This document shows positions 45,107-57,425 of a stretch of DNA of 64,000 nt, in pieces. The notes under the pieces are model-generated. The model made no database searches. It was not told the origin of the DNA and worked only from the letters and a program-made list of their open reading frames with translations. The translations under genes were made by a program, and so were the position numbers. The stretch is from contig WHUZ01000025.1 in assembly GCA_015179045.1 (NCBI GenBank), forward strand, positions 248,001 to 312,000. Reading direction: 5' to 3'. Source of the stretch: Kalaharituber pfeilii (taxonomy: Eukaryota; Ascomycota; Pezizomycetes; Pezizales; Pezizaceae). How positions within the stretch are numbered: the first letter of the stretch is position 1; each line of letters starts with the position of its first letter.

Positions 45107-47501
45107 TAGTTTTATTCCGGAAACCGAGAAAAGGTAAGTCTTAGGGCGCGTCCTTGTTCTGTCAATGTGACTGAAACTTTAGCTCAACAGAAGCATTTTC
45201 AGGATTCCTGATGATTGGTTGAATCTGATTTCTCGTAAACGGTTCCCGAAAAACAGTCCAGTTTACTGCGGACAATATTCCTGCCACGGCCTATTGCAAT
45301 CGGTGTGAGGACAAGTTCAAACGTGGGCCGCTGGCACAATAGCATTCGGACTCGAAAATATCCGGAAATCATCATGTCCGACGTTCTCAATCATTAAATT
45401 TTCCCTTCTCTGAATTCCCCTGTCTTTTGGCGAATACTTGTATCAAATACTGATGCCGAATACTTGCCAAATATGGTCAAGCTTGGCATCATGTGCTGTG
45501 TTCGCCTGAGCAGGTTAGGTAAGGATTGTGGGGTTACATCCTACCAATGTTTCGATAAATACTTGACCATGCCTGTCGGATATATCCTACGAATATTCGC
45601 GAGTACACGACCGGATTTCCTCAAGAATTGTAGGCCTCCATAAATACTTGTTAATAAGGTGATTTGTCATGTAGGTTTTTGACCAATAAGTATTCGTGAT
45701 TTCCATGTCCGAAAGCATGTGCCCCTAGCAGGCTGCGCTTACTGCATTTGGTAGTATGTAGCAAGATCCCGTGACTGAAGCGATCCTGTGACCGAAACGA
45801 TCCCGAGACCGAAACGATCCCGTTCCCAGAACACCATGTCAGAGTTTCCTGAACTTCATTATGGACGCGAATCCACCACAGTTAGAGCTCCACGCCTTTA
45901 TAAAATGCACTATACTGCGCTCTACATAATACAGGAAGAACCCTCTCAAAGCTTGTTCATCTCTCAGCTATAGCTATGTGCAAGATACCCTTACATCGAA
46001 GTAGCTGAATGAGGTGGTTGAGCTGGTTGAGCACATGAGGTGGTCGAGCATGCATGCAGAAGGCAGCTCTTCGGATTAATTTGTGTATTTAAAGAAAGCT
46101 ATCAGAGGAGAATAAACGACGGCTTCTCAACATTCTTACACTATGGTGCAGTACAAAGTAGGCCGAGCCTATACTCTCAAACCCGGTCTCAAACGACTCC
46201 TGCAGAACCCCCAGATTTTAGTTAACCCACATTCTAACTCCTTCTAGGATGCCTCGCCACAGGATTGGTTTGAAGCATAGTCTGCTCGTAAGCTACATCC
46301 AGGGAGCGAATTAGCACTCAGCGTACCGTTTTGTCGGAAATATGAGAGTCTGGAGCAATCTCTGTGAGTAATTTAGCTTATGTGAAAGGAGCTGGGTTGA
46401 TTCTTGCATTTATCTGACTTGCCCGGCACAGAACGGTCATTGCCGACTTCATCTTAAAACGGGCTTTGAAGTATTTCTTTAACGGGCTGGCAATTTACCA
46501 ACTTACGTGCCTATGTCAGGTGAGCACCACTCTGGCAATCACAACGTTCTTCAGCAATGTTGGCATAGATACTTGATTCATGCGAGTGCCCTTCTCTCGA
46601 GCACTTCGGGTCAGAATGTCAAGGACTGATTCAGATGAAGCTATGGTAATGTCACGAAGGGTATAATCGTAGCACGAGCTACTTTGTCACCCTCGCAACC
46701 AGCTGTCACAGACTTATTAACCACCAGGATTCCACGAGAGCTGTAACTAAAAGCTTAGTTTCGTGCAAGTTAAACCGGGAGAGTTGCAGTTCTGGAGCCT
46801 GTTGAGGAGAGGTAACACCTCGTTTGGACTAGCGTGAACTAGGAGGATAGAGAGCCGACAGAGCGTCCATTGGAAACAGACAGTATCTCTCGACGAGTAT
46901 CATGGAAAAAAAAGATTATACGTCTTGAAAGAGCCGAAGAATGCAAAGATTCGAGAATAAGCTCAAGCTGCGATTGAAATGAATCTGAGAAGGGACGAGG
47001 CCAACAACCGCTCACGATCTGTAAGCACAGTGAACGAATGGAAGGCAACAGTACATTCAGGTGAGCATTCACTCCTCACGGCATAGCTTTGAGAAAGAAC
47101 TTGGGGAATGTACGCAAATGGCCAACAGGGGTTGGGACAGATTGCGGGGATCCGGTGACTGAGAAAGAAGGAGACTCTCGTCGAAGAGGGAAAGCTCACA
47201 AGCTCGGTCGTGGTCTATCTGACGGAACGCACCGGGCCCCCACCGGAAGAGTGAGATTGGGAGGAAAATGGCTGAAGGCTTGCGAGTACGAATGACACAG
47301 AGGACGGACAATGTAGATAGGCTTCGGTTTTCTTTTCGCCCCCACTTTCCTTTTCCTCTTCTTTCCGCCTGTAACACTGATAGCCACAGGCAAACACGGA
47401 TACGACATTTCGGTTTGGGGTTTTTGACTTCTACCTCACTAGCGGGACTGTGGGCACCCACCCTTTTATGTTTTCCTTATTTTATTTTTTATGTACCTAA
47501 A
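45107..47501. other. Gene-poor region, probably decayed repeats
   Basis: Contains a short tandem of a 17-base unit (gaccgaaacgatccc) at about 45767-45822 and several scattered aatacttg motifs at 45425-45700. Open frames near 47069-47510 occur on both strands without family resemblance. No gene is called. Confidence 0.4.
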
Positions 47502-47556
47502 TCGCCATAGCCCTTAGGGCGGCATGCGATTAACGATATAAAAAAACAAAAAAAAT
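47502..47556 (+). repeat. Short retroposon-like 3' end, copy 1
   Basis: The sequence cgccatagcccttagggcgg, then catgcgattaacgatata, is followed by an A-rich tail. It matches 61465-61517 and, more loosely, 53181, 51285-51346 (-) and 60682-60740 (-). The core gccc-tta-gggc can form a hairpin. Confidence 0.65.
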
Positions 47557-50365
47557 TCTTCCTTCCGAATTCAGCTAAATGCAAATCCGGAACACGGCTA
47601 ATGCTGGAGATATGGTATTTCAACGCGCTTCAACTTCCAATTATGATTTAAACCTGAGATATTGAGTTCCTGGGGCTTACGCCTCGCGAGTCATGTATTG
47701 CCTATTTCAGAATGGGAGCACGGTCATTGAAACAAATGCTGGTTTCTACGAGCTTTTGACTATTTTCTACCCGACGACTGGGATTATGTTAGTTATGCGC
47801 ACGTGATGAAAGCGGCAGGACTGCACCATGTTCACCATCGTCTGTACAAGCAACGGATAATTGCAGAGATTATGATTCAGAAACGTCATTATGGAGAACA
47901 ATTCTCCAACATACATTTACTCAGTCACCTTGTGGTCCCCAAAGATTTTTATGTTATTCGACCTAGCTAGACCAAATGGTGAAGAAGACGAGTGGAGACT
48001 CTATGGTCCGTACAGTGTCCTTCTAAATTACCTTTTCCCATTTAAAGAGGACAATGATGTTGTCCTATAATATAAGCGACGAAACCATCTAAATCACCTA
48101 CTTTACCACTGTTTTTCCTTGTTAGGCGCAATGAATATCCAGCCTCTTTAGTCGGGATCAAGTGCGGCTAGGGCCGCGTTTAACATACAGCTTCTCAAGA
48201 AGCAGCCGACTTGCAAAAGCGGATGGGGTTCAAACGCTTTTTGATGATGTCGAATAGACACCTTGTATGCTGTTAGTGCTATTGGTACCAGGCTTTGTAT
48301 TTATACAGGGCTGGCCACATGCAACCAAATGATATTCCAATCGACCCCATTTTACCATCGAAAACTAGTTTTGCTCCCGCAGACCGCTGAAGTCTCAACA
48401 TCATGGCACTCGAGGGGAAGGAGCGATTTCGCCAAGTCTTGGCCCATATATATGAAGACGATTTGTGTCCGGTGGTCAAAGGTATTGTTTAGCTTTGAGG
48501 TTTATTTGGTTTTCGCTGATGCCTATCAAGGGACAGAATTGGGAGTGCGGTAGTCATTGCAGCATCGTTTTATTCATCGCAGTTTACGAGGTGTGAATGC
48601 GAGTTCGGAGCCGAATGCGGGGATTTAAATATACGTTAGATGAGACAATAAGGAAAAAAGATGGGAGAGTGGAATTGGAAAAGCTTGAAGAATAAGAGGA
48701 GAGATTGTCGAAGACCTTACATCCGGACTTGTTTGAGAGGAAGTTGAGAGAGTCGGTAGATTGAAGTAGATTTCAAGCAATGAGCTGAGGCTAGCTGGAC
48801 CTAGAGTGAGAAGGAAAGAAGGTTAAAGAGGAGGATTATATGGTATTGCCTTTATGGCTTTCTGGACCTATGGCAAGAATGTGTGATTGTGGCCATAAGC
48901 TGATGGTGGAAGTGGGTCGGTGGAGGAAAATAGAGCTAAGAGAAAGAGGAACGAAAGTGCTCAGGAGAGATAGAGGACGGGTGGCATGCAATAACTAAAT
49001 GTGATAGACATGAGCGGGATAGGAGGATACTATACGCAGAGTTGTGTAAGGTGGGTGTGGTAAAATGTTGGCAAAGTGCAAGTCCTCTAGAATTGGTTAT
49101 GGCAGTTATGAAACCTACGAAGAAGTCGGTGTTACTTTGTTTCTATCTAAGGTTTTGAAGCGGGTAGAAAAGGAATGGGAGGAGAATCTGCGAGCGGCAT
49201 GTATCTAAAAAGTGGCAGAACCTGTGGCTCAATTGCCACAAACAAAAAAAAAAAAAAAAAAAAAAAAGTCGTTAGAGCCATTGGCGCTGGGGGCGCTAAC
49301 ATGCGTTATACAAGAAGCAAAAGTTTAATGATTGTTTCGCTTCAATAAATGGAGGCAAGCACCTTTTACAATTAGCATTATAAAAAGCTAATGAGGACTG
49401 AAGGATATACTCTTTGTGGAACATCATTGGGTTGGACAAGCAATTGGATATATTAGAGCTCGGAGAGGGATGGTGACACAAGAAATTATATAATATATCT
49501 TTGCGGAGAGCAGAAGATTGTGTGGTACAGAAGGTTGAGGTGATCAGCTCCGTCAGGTACAAATAAGGCGAGAATGAAATATCTGGTTAGATAGAAAGGG
49601 CTTGGGACAGAGCATGACGAATGGTTGTCGGAGTTATAGATGAAAAAGGCGAAGGATATGCTGCACGAATATCAGGCCTAGGTACATGAATGCAGTTAGC
49701 TTGGGGACCAGACTGAGAATGTGGTGTCGTCATTTTAGGGCAATGAACACTGACAGAGCGAAGTGCTGTGTTTATGTTACATGCGCTTGTCAAATACCCC
49801 CATCTAGTACAGCCTAGAGCTCTGATTGTAAAATATGCTATTCAAAAACCACTTCTAATATTTTGTGACCCTTTGTCTACTTTATCTAGTACACTGTTAG
49901 GACGGCGAGCACATTGCTCCACAGATTGACAGCTTAAGAAATATAACTACAAGTTTAGGACGTCTTTTTACGTTATACTAGCCTAGTAAGGCAGGTGATG
50001 CATGGAACCGAATCTTTCCCGACTTCCAATTGCAGCTCGGTTATGTACAGTACTTCCAACTATCAGCATGTGCCTAAGACAAAAGCAAGCAAAGAAAATA
50101 TATTGCTTCAGTATGCCGCGGTCAGAAACAGATTAAGGCAAGTGGCCATGATATCGGGTTGCAAAAATCCTATACGTAAACTAAGTAGGCGGATTTTGCA
50201 ATGTCATGGGTAAAGTCTTTCGGTTAGCTTGAAAAATAGTATTAGTAATATTTCTATAACCAAGAACTATGCATAGCTTAGATTTTGCAGCGTTTTTGAG
50301 ACCACTTTTGTGGCTATTTTTTTTCTTGCACTCTATACTACCCACGCTCCCACACCGCCTCTCTA
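47557..50365. other. Gene-poor region; possible decayed retroelement
   Basis: The plus strand is purine-rich at 48600-49210 and runs into an A run of about 25 bases at 49244-49267. That would fit a 5'-truncated non-LTR element, but no reverse transcriptase motif can be read. Nothing else is recognised. Confidence 0.35.
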
Positions 50366-51062
50366 CTACCCACAGACAACCACGCCTCTACAGAGATACA
50401 ATATGGCAATTATACCATGCAAGAGAAGACAGGCTGCTGCTGTAGCAGCAGCTACCGCTGTCGCAGCATGGGCTCTTTCAAGCATGCATATGATTGTTGC
50501 ATCTTTTCCAATTTCATCCTTCAAGAGAATCTTAATTCTCTCCAAAAACTTTTCCTTTTTGTCCAGGCTGATGCTCTGCTTGATTCTGGACACATAAACG
50601 GGCCAAATAAAGTTTTTCTTACTCATTTAATCGAGGGCGTAAAGCCTCGGAGGATGCTACAGATTGGCTCGATGGAGTAGCTGTTCGTGGCCGCCCACGT
50701 GGACGGTTTGGAGGAATAGGAGTCTCTGATGATTGAGAAGGGTCTTGAGAAGACATACTAGCTTTCTCAAGTAATAAAATAATTCTGGTGTTGAGAATAA
50801 AATTTTCTCGGATGGGGGAGTTAACCCGCAAAGTTCGGTTATTTAATCGAACTTTGCCTGTTACACCAGCCACAAACAATTCGTTGCTAAAGCAACCGTG
50901 ATTAATAATTACCCGAATTGCTTTACCCAGACGTTGCAAAATCCGCTGTGGCGCAACCCTGGGAATAAAATAGCAAAAAAATGCAATTGAGTTTTTTGCT
51001 GCATCAGGGATATGGTTGGGGACGCCCTTAGTCACCACATTTTCGATCCTAAATTTCAACAC
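50366..51062 (-). other. Open fragments with an AT-hook-like motif
   Basis: Two abutting minus-strand frames (51062-50619 and 50626-50366) include PNRPRGRPRTATP, an RGRP-type AT-hook, followed by a Lys-rich stretch (SLDKKEKFLERIKILLKDE). A donor-like GTAAGA lies at the border. This may be a remnant of a transposon-encoded protein or a small gene. I do not recognise the family. Confidence 0.25.
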
Positions 51063-51284
51063 TGATCACTGACGCAACAAAAATCGTAAAATTCTAAACC
51101 TGCTCATAGGTATGAAGAGAATTGAGTAAAGAACCAATCTATGATGCATTTCTAATTTTGTAAATTTCTGTAAAAAAGTTATCCTAAGTTAAAGAGAGGT
51201 AACTTGTGGTGGGAGACCCCTAATCAAGTTACATACTACTAATACAAATTAGGTAAAATTAAATTAAGTAAGCAAGAAGAATTA

Positions 51285-51346
51285 CTTTTTTTTTTTATTT
51301 ATTTCACGTGACCCCGCTTGTAGCTGTTCGCCATGGCAGGGCAGAA
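51285..51346 (-). repeat. Short retroposon-like 3' end, copy 2
   Basis: On the minus strand it reads tgccctgccatggcgaacag, then ctacaagcggggtcacgtg, then an A-rich tail. It is closely similar to 60682-60740 and shares the gccat-gc ... gcaagcg frame with copies 1 and 5. Confidence 0.55.
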
Positions 51347-51906
51347 GAATTACTTGAAGAGTTAAGTTTAACGCACATGTAATTACCACTTGCTTTTATC
51401 AACCACTTGCCGATGAATTCTACACATATTCCTGAAACTGTTTGGTTTCATAAGTATATCCATTAGAGTACGCACCAAGAAATTGCATACAGTACTCATA
51501 GTAGAGAAAATAGAAGCAGTACTTACAGAATGTAAAGCAGCAGGTACTGTGCTTCAAAGTTATATTGACAGTTCTCACGAGCATAATATTTTTTCTGCAC
51601 ACGTAAATCTTTCAATGAAATTTAACTCACAATGAAACTTTGAATAAACAATTATAAGCTGGTTTGCTGCTTCCAATTCTTCTTGTAAGTGAAGAGCAAG
51701 AGGCGCAGTATTCCGTACAGTATAGGTCGAGGAAGCGAAGAGCGAAAGGTGTGGTATACTGTGCGGTTGAGGGCCGGAGAACGAACGGCGAGGAGAAAAA
51801 AGAAAAAGAAAAAGCTTGTATTAGTAGTAAGCACAATGAAGTGTTACAAAGTGTCGATTTAAGCCGTCCTCCAGGTTTTCTCTCTTCGTGCCCAGCCGCT
51901 AACCTA
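51347..51906. other. Intergenic; nothing recognised
   Basis: No open frame with family resemblance is seen. A Lys/Glu-rich stretch (51787-51815) is low-complexity. Confidence 0.45.
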
Positions 51907-52716
51907 CAGTCCGACTCTGCTTAGTCAGCGTCTGGTTACGAGACTAAGTCCGACCTTGCTATAAAACACGCCCTTTGTTTTCACTATAGCAAGGTTTTCA
52001 GTATAGAAAACTGTGGCAAATTAGTCATATAGACTTGGCAGCTGAGTTCGGAGTCTTGAACAACCTTCAATACTAATTAACATCTGTATCGACTTACTAG
52101 TAATGGAAATAGCTACATCAAGAAATCAATTTGAATGGGACAGTGGTGGTAGTGATGAATAGGAATGGAAATAGAAATGTAAGGAGCAGTGGTAGTGGGA
52201 GAAGAATATAAGTTAGAAGTAAATTAGGAGTCGATTGAGATTCGTCATCAGGACGCCAACAGTGAAGATATCTACTAGCAAACGGTGAACTTTCATACCA
52301 ACAACTTAGGCCATAAGTCGAGAGACCTCATGCCATGTCTTGTACCTAGTAAACAATAGACACGGATTGTCATCATCATACCCAGAAGGAACAGATACTC
52401 ACAACTTGGTTTAAACCAACTCTAGCACTTGGTGACATAGTTGCTGTTTGCTGGGCTGCTCGGGAATTACTGGTGTGCAGGAGGCAAGACAGTGGCAGGG
52501 GGTTTCAATGGATATCATCAGCTACTTTTCATTAAAGCAAGAACAATTTATATGTAGATAAAAATAACTTCCTAGAGTATTTTTTTCATTACACTATTTG
52601 GTGCAATTTCATTATAGCAAGGTCAGATTGCATGGGAATGGAAATCCAAGAGCTCGGTGTATTCATAATAGCAAGGTTTTCACTATAGCAGGGTTCGTTA
52701 TAGCAAGGTCGGACTG
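51907..52716. mobile_element. Non-autonomous pogo-like element, 810 bp
   Basis: It starts CAGTCCGAC and ends GTCGGACTG, with TA on both sides (51905-51906 and 52717-52718). A longer inverted match, gtccgaccttgctataa, is found at 51948-51964 against 52698-52714. The cagt...ttgctataa style of end is typical of pogo/Tigger-type TIRs. The left end is interrupted by about 41 bases that repeat gtccgac at the resumption point. No transposase is present. Confidence 0.75.
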
Positions 52717-53180
52717 TACTTATCTCACTGACTTCGAGATGGCAACTCAATCCAAAGCTGACTAAGTCATAACTGCGGGTGTGCTATGGCTACATACTAC
52801 TACCGATTTGGACTGGTAACTGGCATTTGCTCCCATGAAAATGGACCACCTTTGAACTACGTGTATCACAATTCAACATCCTCAGAGACTCCCTGATTTT
52901 TGGTATACCGTGTGAATCAGTTCACTGAATCGATCTCAGCTTTCAGAATGAAAATTGAATAAAAACTGGTGAAGATAGATGGGCTCCAAAAGCGGCTGTT
53001 TCCAGTGATCCAGCCCTGGAAATCCAGTTCCATGGATGAAATTCCTTCCGTACGACTCTCTAGCGTGTGGCACAACCGTCCCTGGAAACCATCCCTCGTG
53101 CCAGCAAAATCCCTCTATTATGATTGTTGTAGTGCTTCACTATCCCAATCGTATACATATGTTGACATGCACAAACCTCT
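52717..53180. other. Intergenic; nothing recognised
   Basis: Short open frames only. No motif is supported. Confidence 0.45.
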
Positions 53181-53216
53181 CGCCATAGCGCTTAGGGCGG
53201 CACGTCAGTAATGATA

Positions 53217-53256
<40 letters not shown>
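53181..53256 (+). repeat. Short retroposon-like 3' end, copy 3, next to a T/A run
   Basis: The sequence cgccatagcgcttagggcgg, then cacgtcagtaatgatat, is followed by about 26 T and then about 14 A. It has the same core as copies 1 and 5, but here the tail begins with T. Confidence 0.55.
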
Positions 53257-54190
53257 TGCAAGGACCCGCAGCTGCCAAGTTGATGTTGGAACAAGCTCAG
53301 TCACATGCGTTTTTTCCGCGCAAACAGGCAGCTGTTTTGGGCGCCTTAAACCAATTTGGCAGGTTAGTTGACTAGCTTCCTCATGAGCTGACCTTGCCCA
53401 AGCTGACGACATCTATAAATTACGACTCTCGGTAAAACAGGCCCTAGCTGCAATGTTTCATGTGCCATTTCTATCACCGAGAGAGCGGCAGGTGCTCTGG
53501 TGACAAACGAGGATTCAGCATCAGTAATTGGTTGCCAAGGAAATTACGATAAGCTTAGATAGCAGCTAATTATCCTCGGATCCTCGGGATTCCGTAACTT
53601 TGCTTTTTAAGGATAATTCGCCGCACCCCGCGATAGCCATGGCTTGGAGTCAACCAAGCTACTCGACTACTAATCTTTTCGAGGCAACCAGATTAATGAA
53701 AGACTGCGGTGGCCATCCAGGCAACTTCCAGAGGCTATGCGATTTTCTTATTCAGTATAAAGCTATCAAGGAATATAGACCTATAAAAGTGATGGCAGTT
53801 CCGTTACATAATGCCATGGATAAAAAAGAACAGTAATAGGGGCAACAAATTCATCGCTAATATCAAATGATCTGAGGCTGACAATATAGGTCAGCACGAG
53901 GTTAATTTCGACACGAGATACTTCAGGCACAGATTATTAACTATCAGCTCCAGATTGCATCATTTATTTATTCGAAATGGAGCGCCGGACCGTTTTGTGG
54001 CAACGTGCAACGGATACAAGCCGAAGAAGGAAGGTAGGAGGGAAGGAATGAAGTAAGGAAGGAAGGAAGGAAGGAAGGAAGGAAGGGAGGAAGGAGTGTG
54101 GATGAGGTGTGTCATGCATGATATCCTTGGCCGAGAAATACACGCTAGTCTACGACCGTCAGGTGCGCAGGGAAGTATGGCTTGTGGCTT

Positions 54191-54221
<31 letters not shown>

Positions 54222-54469
54222 GGTTCACATAACGCCGCATACAAACTGCAAACGGAATGCCATGAGCTTAACATTGACGTACAACGCATTCACCAGCTGC
54301 GAGACCTGGTTGGAGGTATGACCTTGTACCAATATGTCTTTCATAACACCAGCACGCTGGACGAAATTGTATAAATCAGCGCCCACCTGCCCACTTGTTT
54401 TGATGCCCCAGGTCAGAGTTGGCCCATCTGCTCTCTCTGTCCCATTTTTGACGAACTTGTTGGATCACC
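53257..54469. other. Upstream of the carboxypeptidase; microsatellites
   Basis: A GGAA repeat runs at about 54055-54090 within a purine-rich tract from 54020, and a T run at 54196-54222. A 79-codon frame near 53600-53836 has no support. The carboxypeptidase promoter is expected in the last few hundred bases. Confidence 0.5.
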
Positions 54470-55999
54470 ATGAAGTTTTCCTTGAAACCTATTACCGCCC
54501 TTCTTGGCCTTCTTGGCCTCACCCTTGCGCTGCCGCCCAAAGTCACGTATGACGGTGTTAAAGTCGTGCGCGTCGATGTAGGCGATAGCGCAGACGAAGT
54601 TGCTGCTCTAAAGGCTTTGGTCGAGAATCTCAATCTTGCGCTCTGGACTGATGAGATTACCAAGAACACTCATGTTGATTTGGAAGTTCCCAAGTATCAA
54701 TACAGTGCCTTCATCAAGGCAACTGAAGACCTAGGGTTGCAGGTCTCAGTCATGCACGAGGATCTCGGTGCCGCCATCCGTGCTGAGAATGAGAACCCAG
54801 GCAAAGGATCCAATCCAGGTGAGTACCTAATGCATCCTGAAGCTTTGCCTGGTATATCCTTTGCGCTTCATGCTAATAGGGCCACCGTACAGGGATCATG
54901 GAGGCAGCTGCAGCAGCGGCTGATATTACCTTCTTTAACAACTACCATCCCTATTCTGAGCACTTGACATTCTTGAAAAAGCTTGTGGCACGGTATCCTA
55001 CCCGGGCTGAGATTATTACTGCAGGCAACTCCGCTCAGGGTCGACCTATCACTGGTATCCATATCTTTGGAGGCGCTGGGAAGGGTAACAGACCAGCTAT
55101 CATCTTCCATGGAACCGTCCATGCCCGTGAATGGATCACCACTATGGTAAACCAATACTTTGCCTACTACCTCTTGACAAATTACGCTTCCAACCCTCAA
55201 ATCAAGGCGTACGTGGACAAGTACGACTTCTACATCTTCCCGGTTGTAAACCCTGATGGTAAGTCTTCTAAGCCTTCACTGAACCTCTTGTACATCTATC
55301 CAACCGTTCATTTTACTGATATGTCCCCCAACTATAGGCTTTGTTTATACCCAAACCACCCAGCGTCTTTGGAGGAAGAACAGGGTTAAGAACTCAGGGA
55401 GCTCTTGTGTGGGTATTGACATCAACCGTAACTGGGCCTTCAAATGGGAAATCCCAGGTGGCGCCTCTACCGACCCATGCAGCGAGACCTACAAAGGTAT
55501 ATACCAACTACCGCTCAACACATACATACGTTATAGTATTGCTAACTTTGTTCTCTCAATAGGACGTTCCCCTGGTGACACTCCCGAGTTCAAAGCGCTC
55601 TCCTCCTTCCAAAACGCCCTTGCTGCACGCTCTGTTGGTGCAAAACTCTTCATTGACTGGCATGCGTACTCGCAACTCTTCATGTCCCCTTACGGATACT
55701 CGTGCACTGTCAAAGCAGCCGACAACACCGAGCTCGTGGCTCTCGCGCAAGGCTACGCAAACGCGGCAAGAGTGCCCTACGGAACCACGTACCAGGCTGG
55801 CCCGATCTGCACCACTATTTATCAGGCGACAGGTAGCTCGGTGGATTACTCGTACGATGTAAGCAAGATTAAGTATTCGTTTACGACGGAGTTGAGGGAT
55901 ACAGGCGCGTATGGGTTCGTGTTGCCGGCGAGCCAGATCATGCCAACTGCGGTGGAAAGTTGGGCGGGACTTAAGTATTTGTTGGATAATATGAAGTAA
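54470..55999 (+). CDS. Secreted M14A zinc carboxypeptidase, A-type, 436 aa
   Basis: Exons 54470-54818, 54893-55258, 55338-55496 and 55563-55999 all have GT-AG ends and sum to 1311 bases. A signal peptide (1 to about 21, KFSLKPITALLGLLGLTLAL) and an activation propeptide (to about 115) precede the catalytic domain. Zinc ligands are His193 and Glu196 (HAREW) and His325 (DWHAYS). The substrate-binding NRNW motif is present. The catalytic Glu is 401 (TTELRDTG). The specificity position corresponding to Ile255 of bovine carboxypeptidase A is Val385 (GSSVDYSYD), pointing to release of hydrophobic C-terminal residues rather than basic ones. The length is normal for fungal secreted members. The likely role is extracellular protein digestion after activation of the zymogen. 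Confidence 0.95.
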
Positions 56000-56714
56000 G
56001 GAGGAGGGAGGTTGAGAAAAGGTTAGGTGGGGGGAGGGAACGATGATGGGATGTGGGGTTGGGGATCCCGGGGTAAGGAGGATGTGGAGGGGGAGGGCAG
56101 GTACAAATATGGTGAGTTATATCTCTTAAACGAGACATACTGCGCCTGGGAAGACTTCGCAGGAATGGGTTGGAGTATAGACTTTGTGGTTGAAGTCCAC
56201 AATGGGCTGAGGAGGTGAGAAAGATAGAGACGCTTTACCCGCATATTGCGTAGCGAAGGAAGGCATCTGGCGGCGGTCCGTACATTCCTTGCTCAAGTGG
56301 CTAGGCGTGTGTGACATGCAATGTGTGCTCTAGTTTCACACCGGTGTGTGAGGTCAAGGTTAATAGGATTGAGGAAAGAAGAGACGGGAGAACCAGCGGC
56401 GAGGTGCTATGGGAGAAAAAAAATATGTTCCTTTTATCTGAGGCAAAAAGGATGTGTTACGTTAGTTTTCATGATGTATTATGTACACGATAGATATGGA
56501 TTGAATACATGACGACTTGGGTACGTACTGAGGTGACATACACCATACGAAAACTGATGTCAGAGGAAAACATATATTTCAACCACCAGAATAGAGTTTT
56601 CCATGCGCTTTGCACTGAAGCTAAATTTCTGATCTTTTGCGTGTATAGCAATCATTCATTTTATGACCTCTCTTTAAACAATACCAGCACACTTGTGTTG
56701 TAACAGCATCACCA
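56000..56714. other. Downstream of the carboxypeptidase; nothing recognised
   Basis: G-rich 3' flank (56010-56100), then AT-rich sequence with short frames only. Confidence 0.5.
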
Positions 56715-57425
56715 TTATTTCCATTCCCAGCATTCATGACTTTGTATAGCTTCATAGTAACTTGCAGGTTCGTCAACTTGAACTGCAGTGCTGGTGGAAT
56801 TAACTCGAAGGGCTAGAATCTGATCTTGATGCCGATGAGCATCTACTAAATTGTTAAGTGCTGGTAATCGCCACTGAGAATCAAAATCAAGACGAGGGGT
56901 AGTTGATTCGAGTGCAATACAGCATCTTGAAATTGCTTGCTCAATGTGTCTTGCAACATTGGCTGTGGGTACTATATTGTATGCATTGTTCATGAATTCA
57001 GAAGTATCAGCCATTCGTGTATCTTCACACATCAAGTGAGTAGAGGTATCAGTATTCATGTTCTGTATCCTCCCACTGTTTTCAACAGGGGTTTCATTGA
57101 TCTGTATATTCTCACTCCCACTGTTTTCAGCAGGGGTTTCAATTCTCTCGTTCCCACTGTTTTTAGCAGGGGTTTCTGTATTCTCGTTCACACTGTTTTT
57201 AGCAGGGGTTTCTTTGTTCTCATTCCCACTGTTTTTAGCAGGGGTTTCTTTGTTCTCGTTCCCACTGTTTTTAGCAGGGGTTTCTTTGTTCTCATTCCCA
57301 CTGTTTTTAGCAGGGGTTTCTTTGTTCTTGTTCCCACTGTTTTTAGCAGGGGTTTCAATGATCTCTTCGTTCAATTCTTGTATGCAATGACTCTCATTGC
57401 TTGCACTGACTGCAGACATATTCAT
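56715..57425 (-). CDS. Low-complexity ORF with 12-residue tandem repeats, unknown function
   Basis: From the first ATG (57425) the frame is open for 236 codons. Residues about 24-110 are seven or more copies of ETPAKNSGNENK (36-bp unit at about 57095-57360), decaying toward the 3' side. The C-terminal 100 residues are non-repetitive (NVARHIEQAISRCCIALEST, then RLDFDSQWRLPALNNLVDAH). The frame is open a further 23 codons upstream without an ATG, so an upstream exon is possible. I do not recognise the C-terminal region. It may belong to a lineage-specific gene or to a transposon-associated ORF. Confidence 0.4.
   Translation of the reverse strand: MNMSAVSASNESHCIQELNEEIIETPAKNSGNKNKETPAKNSGNENKETPAKNSGNENKETPAKNSGNENKETPAKNSVNENTETPAKNSGNERIETPAENSGSENIQINETPVENSGRIQNMNTDTSTHLMCEDTRMADTSEFMNNAYNIVPTANVARHIEQAISRCCIALESTTPRLDFDSQWRLPALNNLVDAHRHQDQILALRVNSTSTAVQVDEPASYYEAIQSHECWEWK

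Noticed and set aside
48600..49270. Non-LTR retrotransposon ending in the A run at 49244
   Set aside because: No reverse transcriptase, endonuclease or zinc-knuckle motif could be read in any frame. Kept only as a possibility.
53600..53836. 79-codon plus-strand ORF
   Set aside because: Short, without family resemblance, splice signals or conservation evidence.
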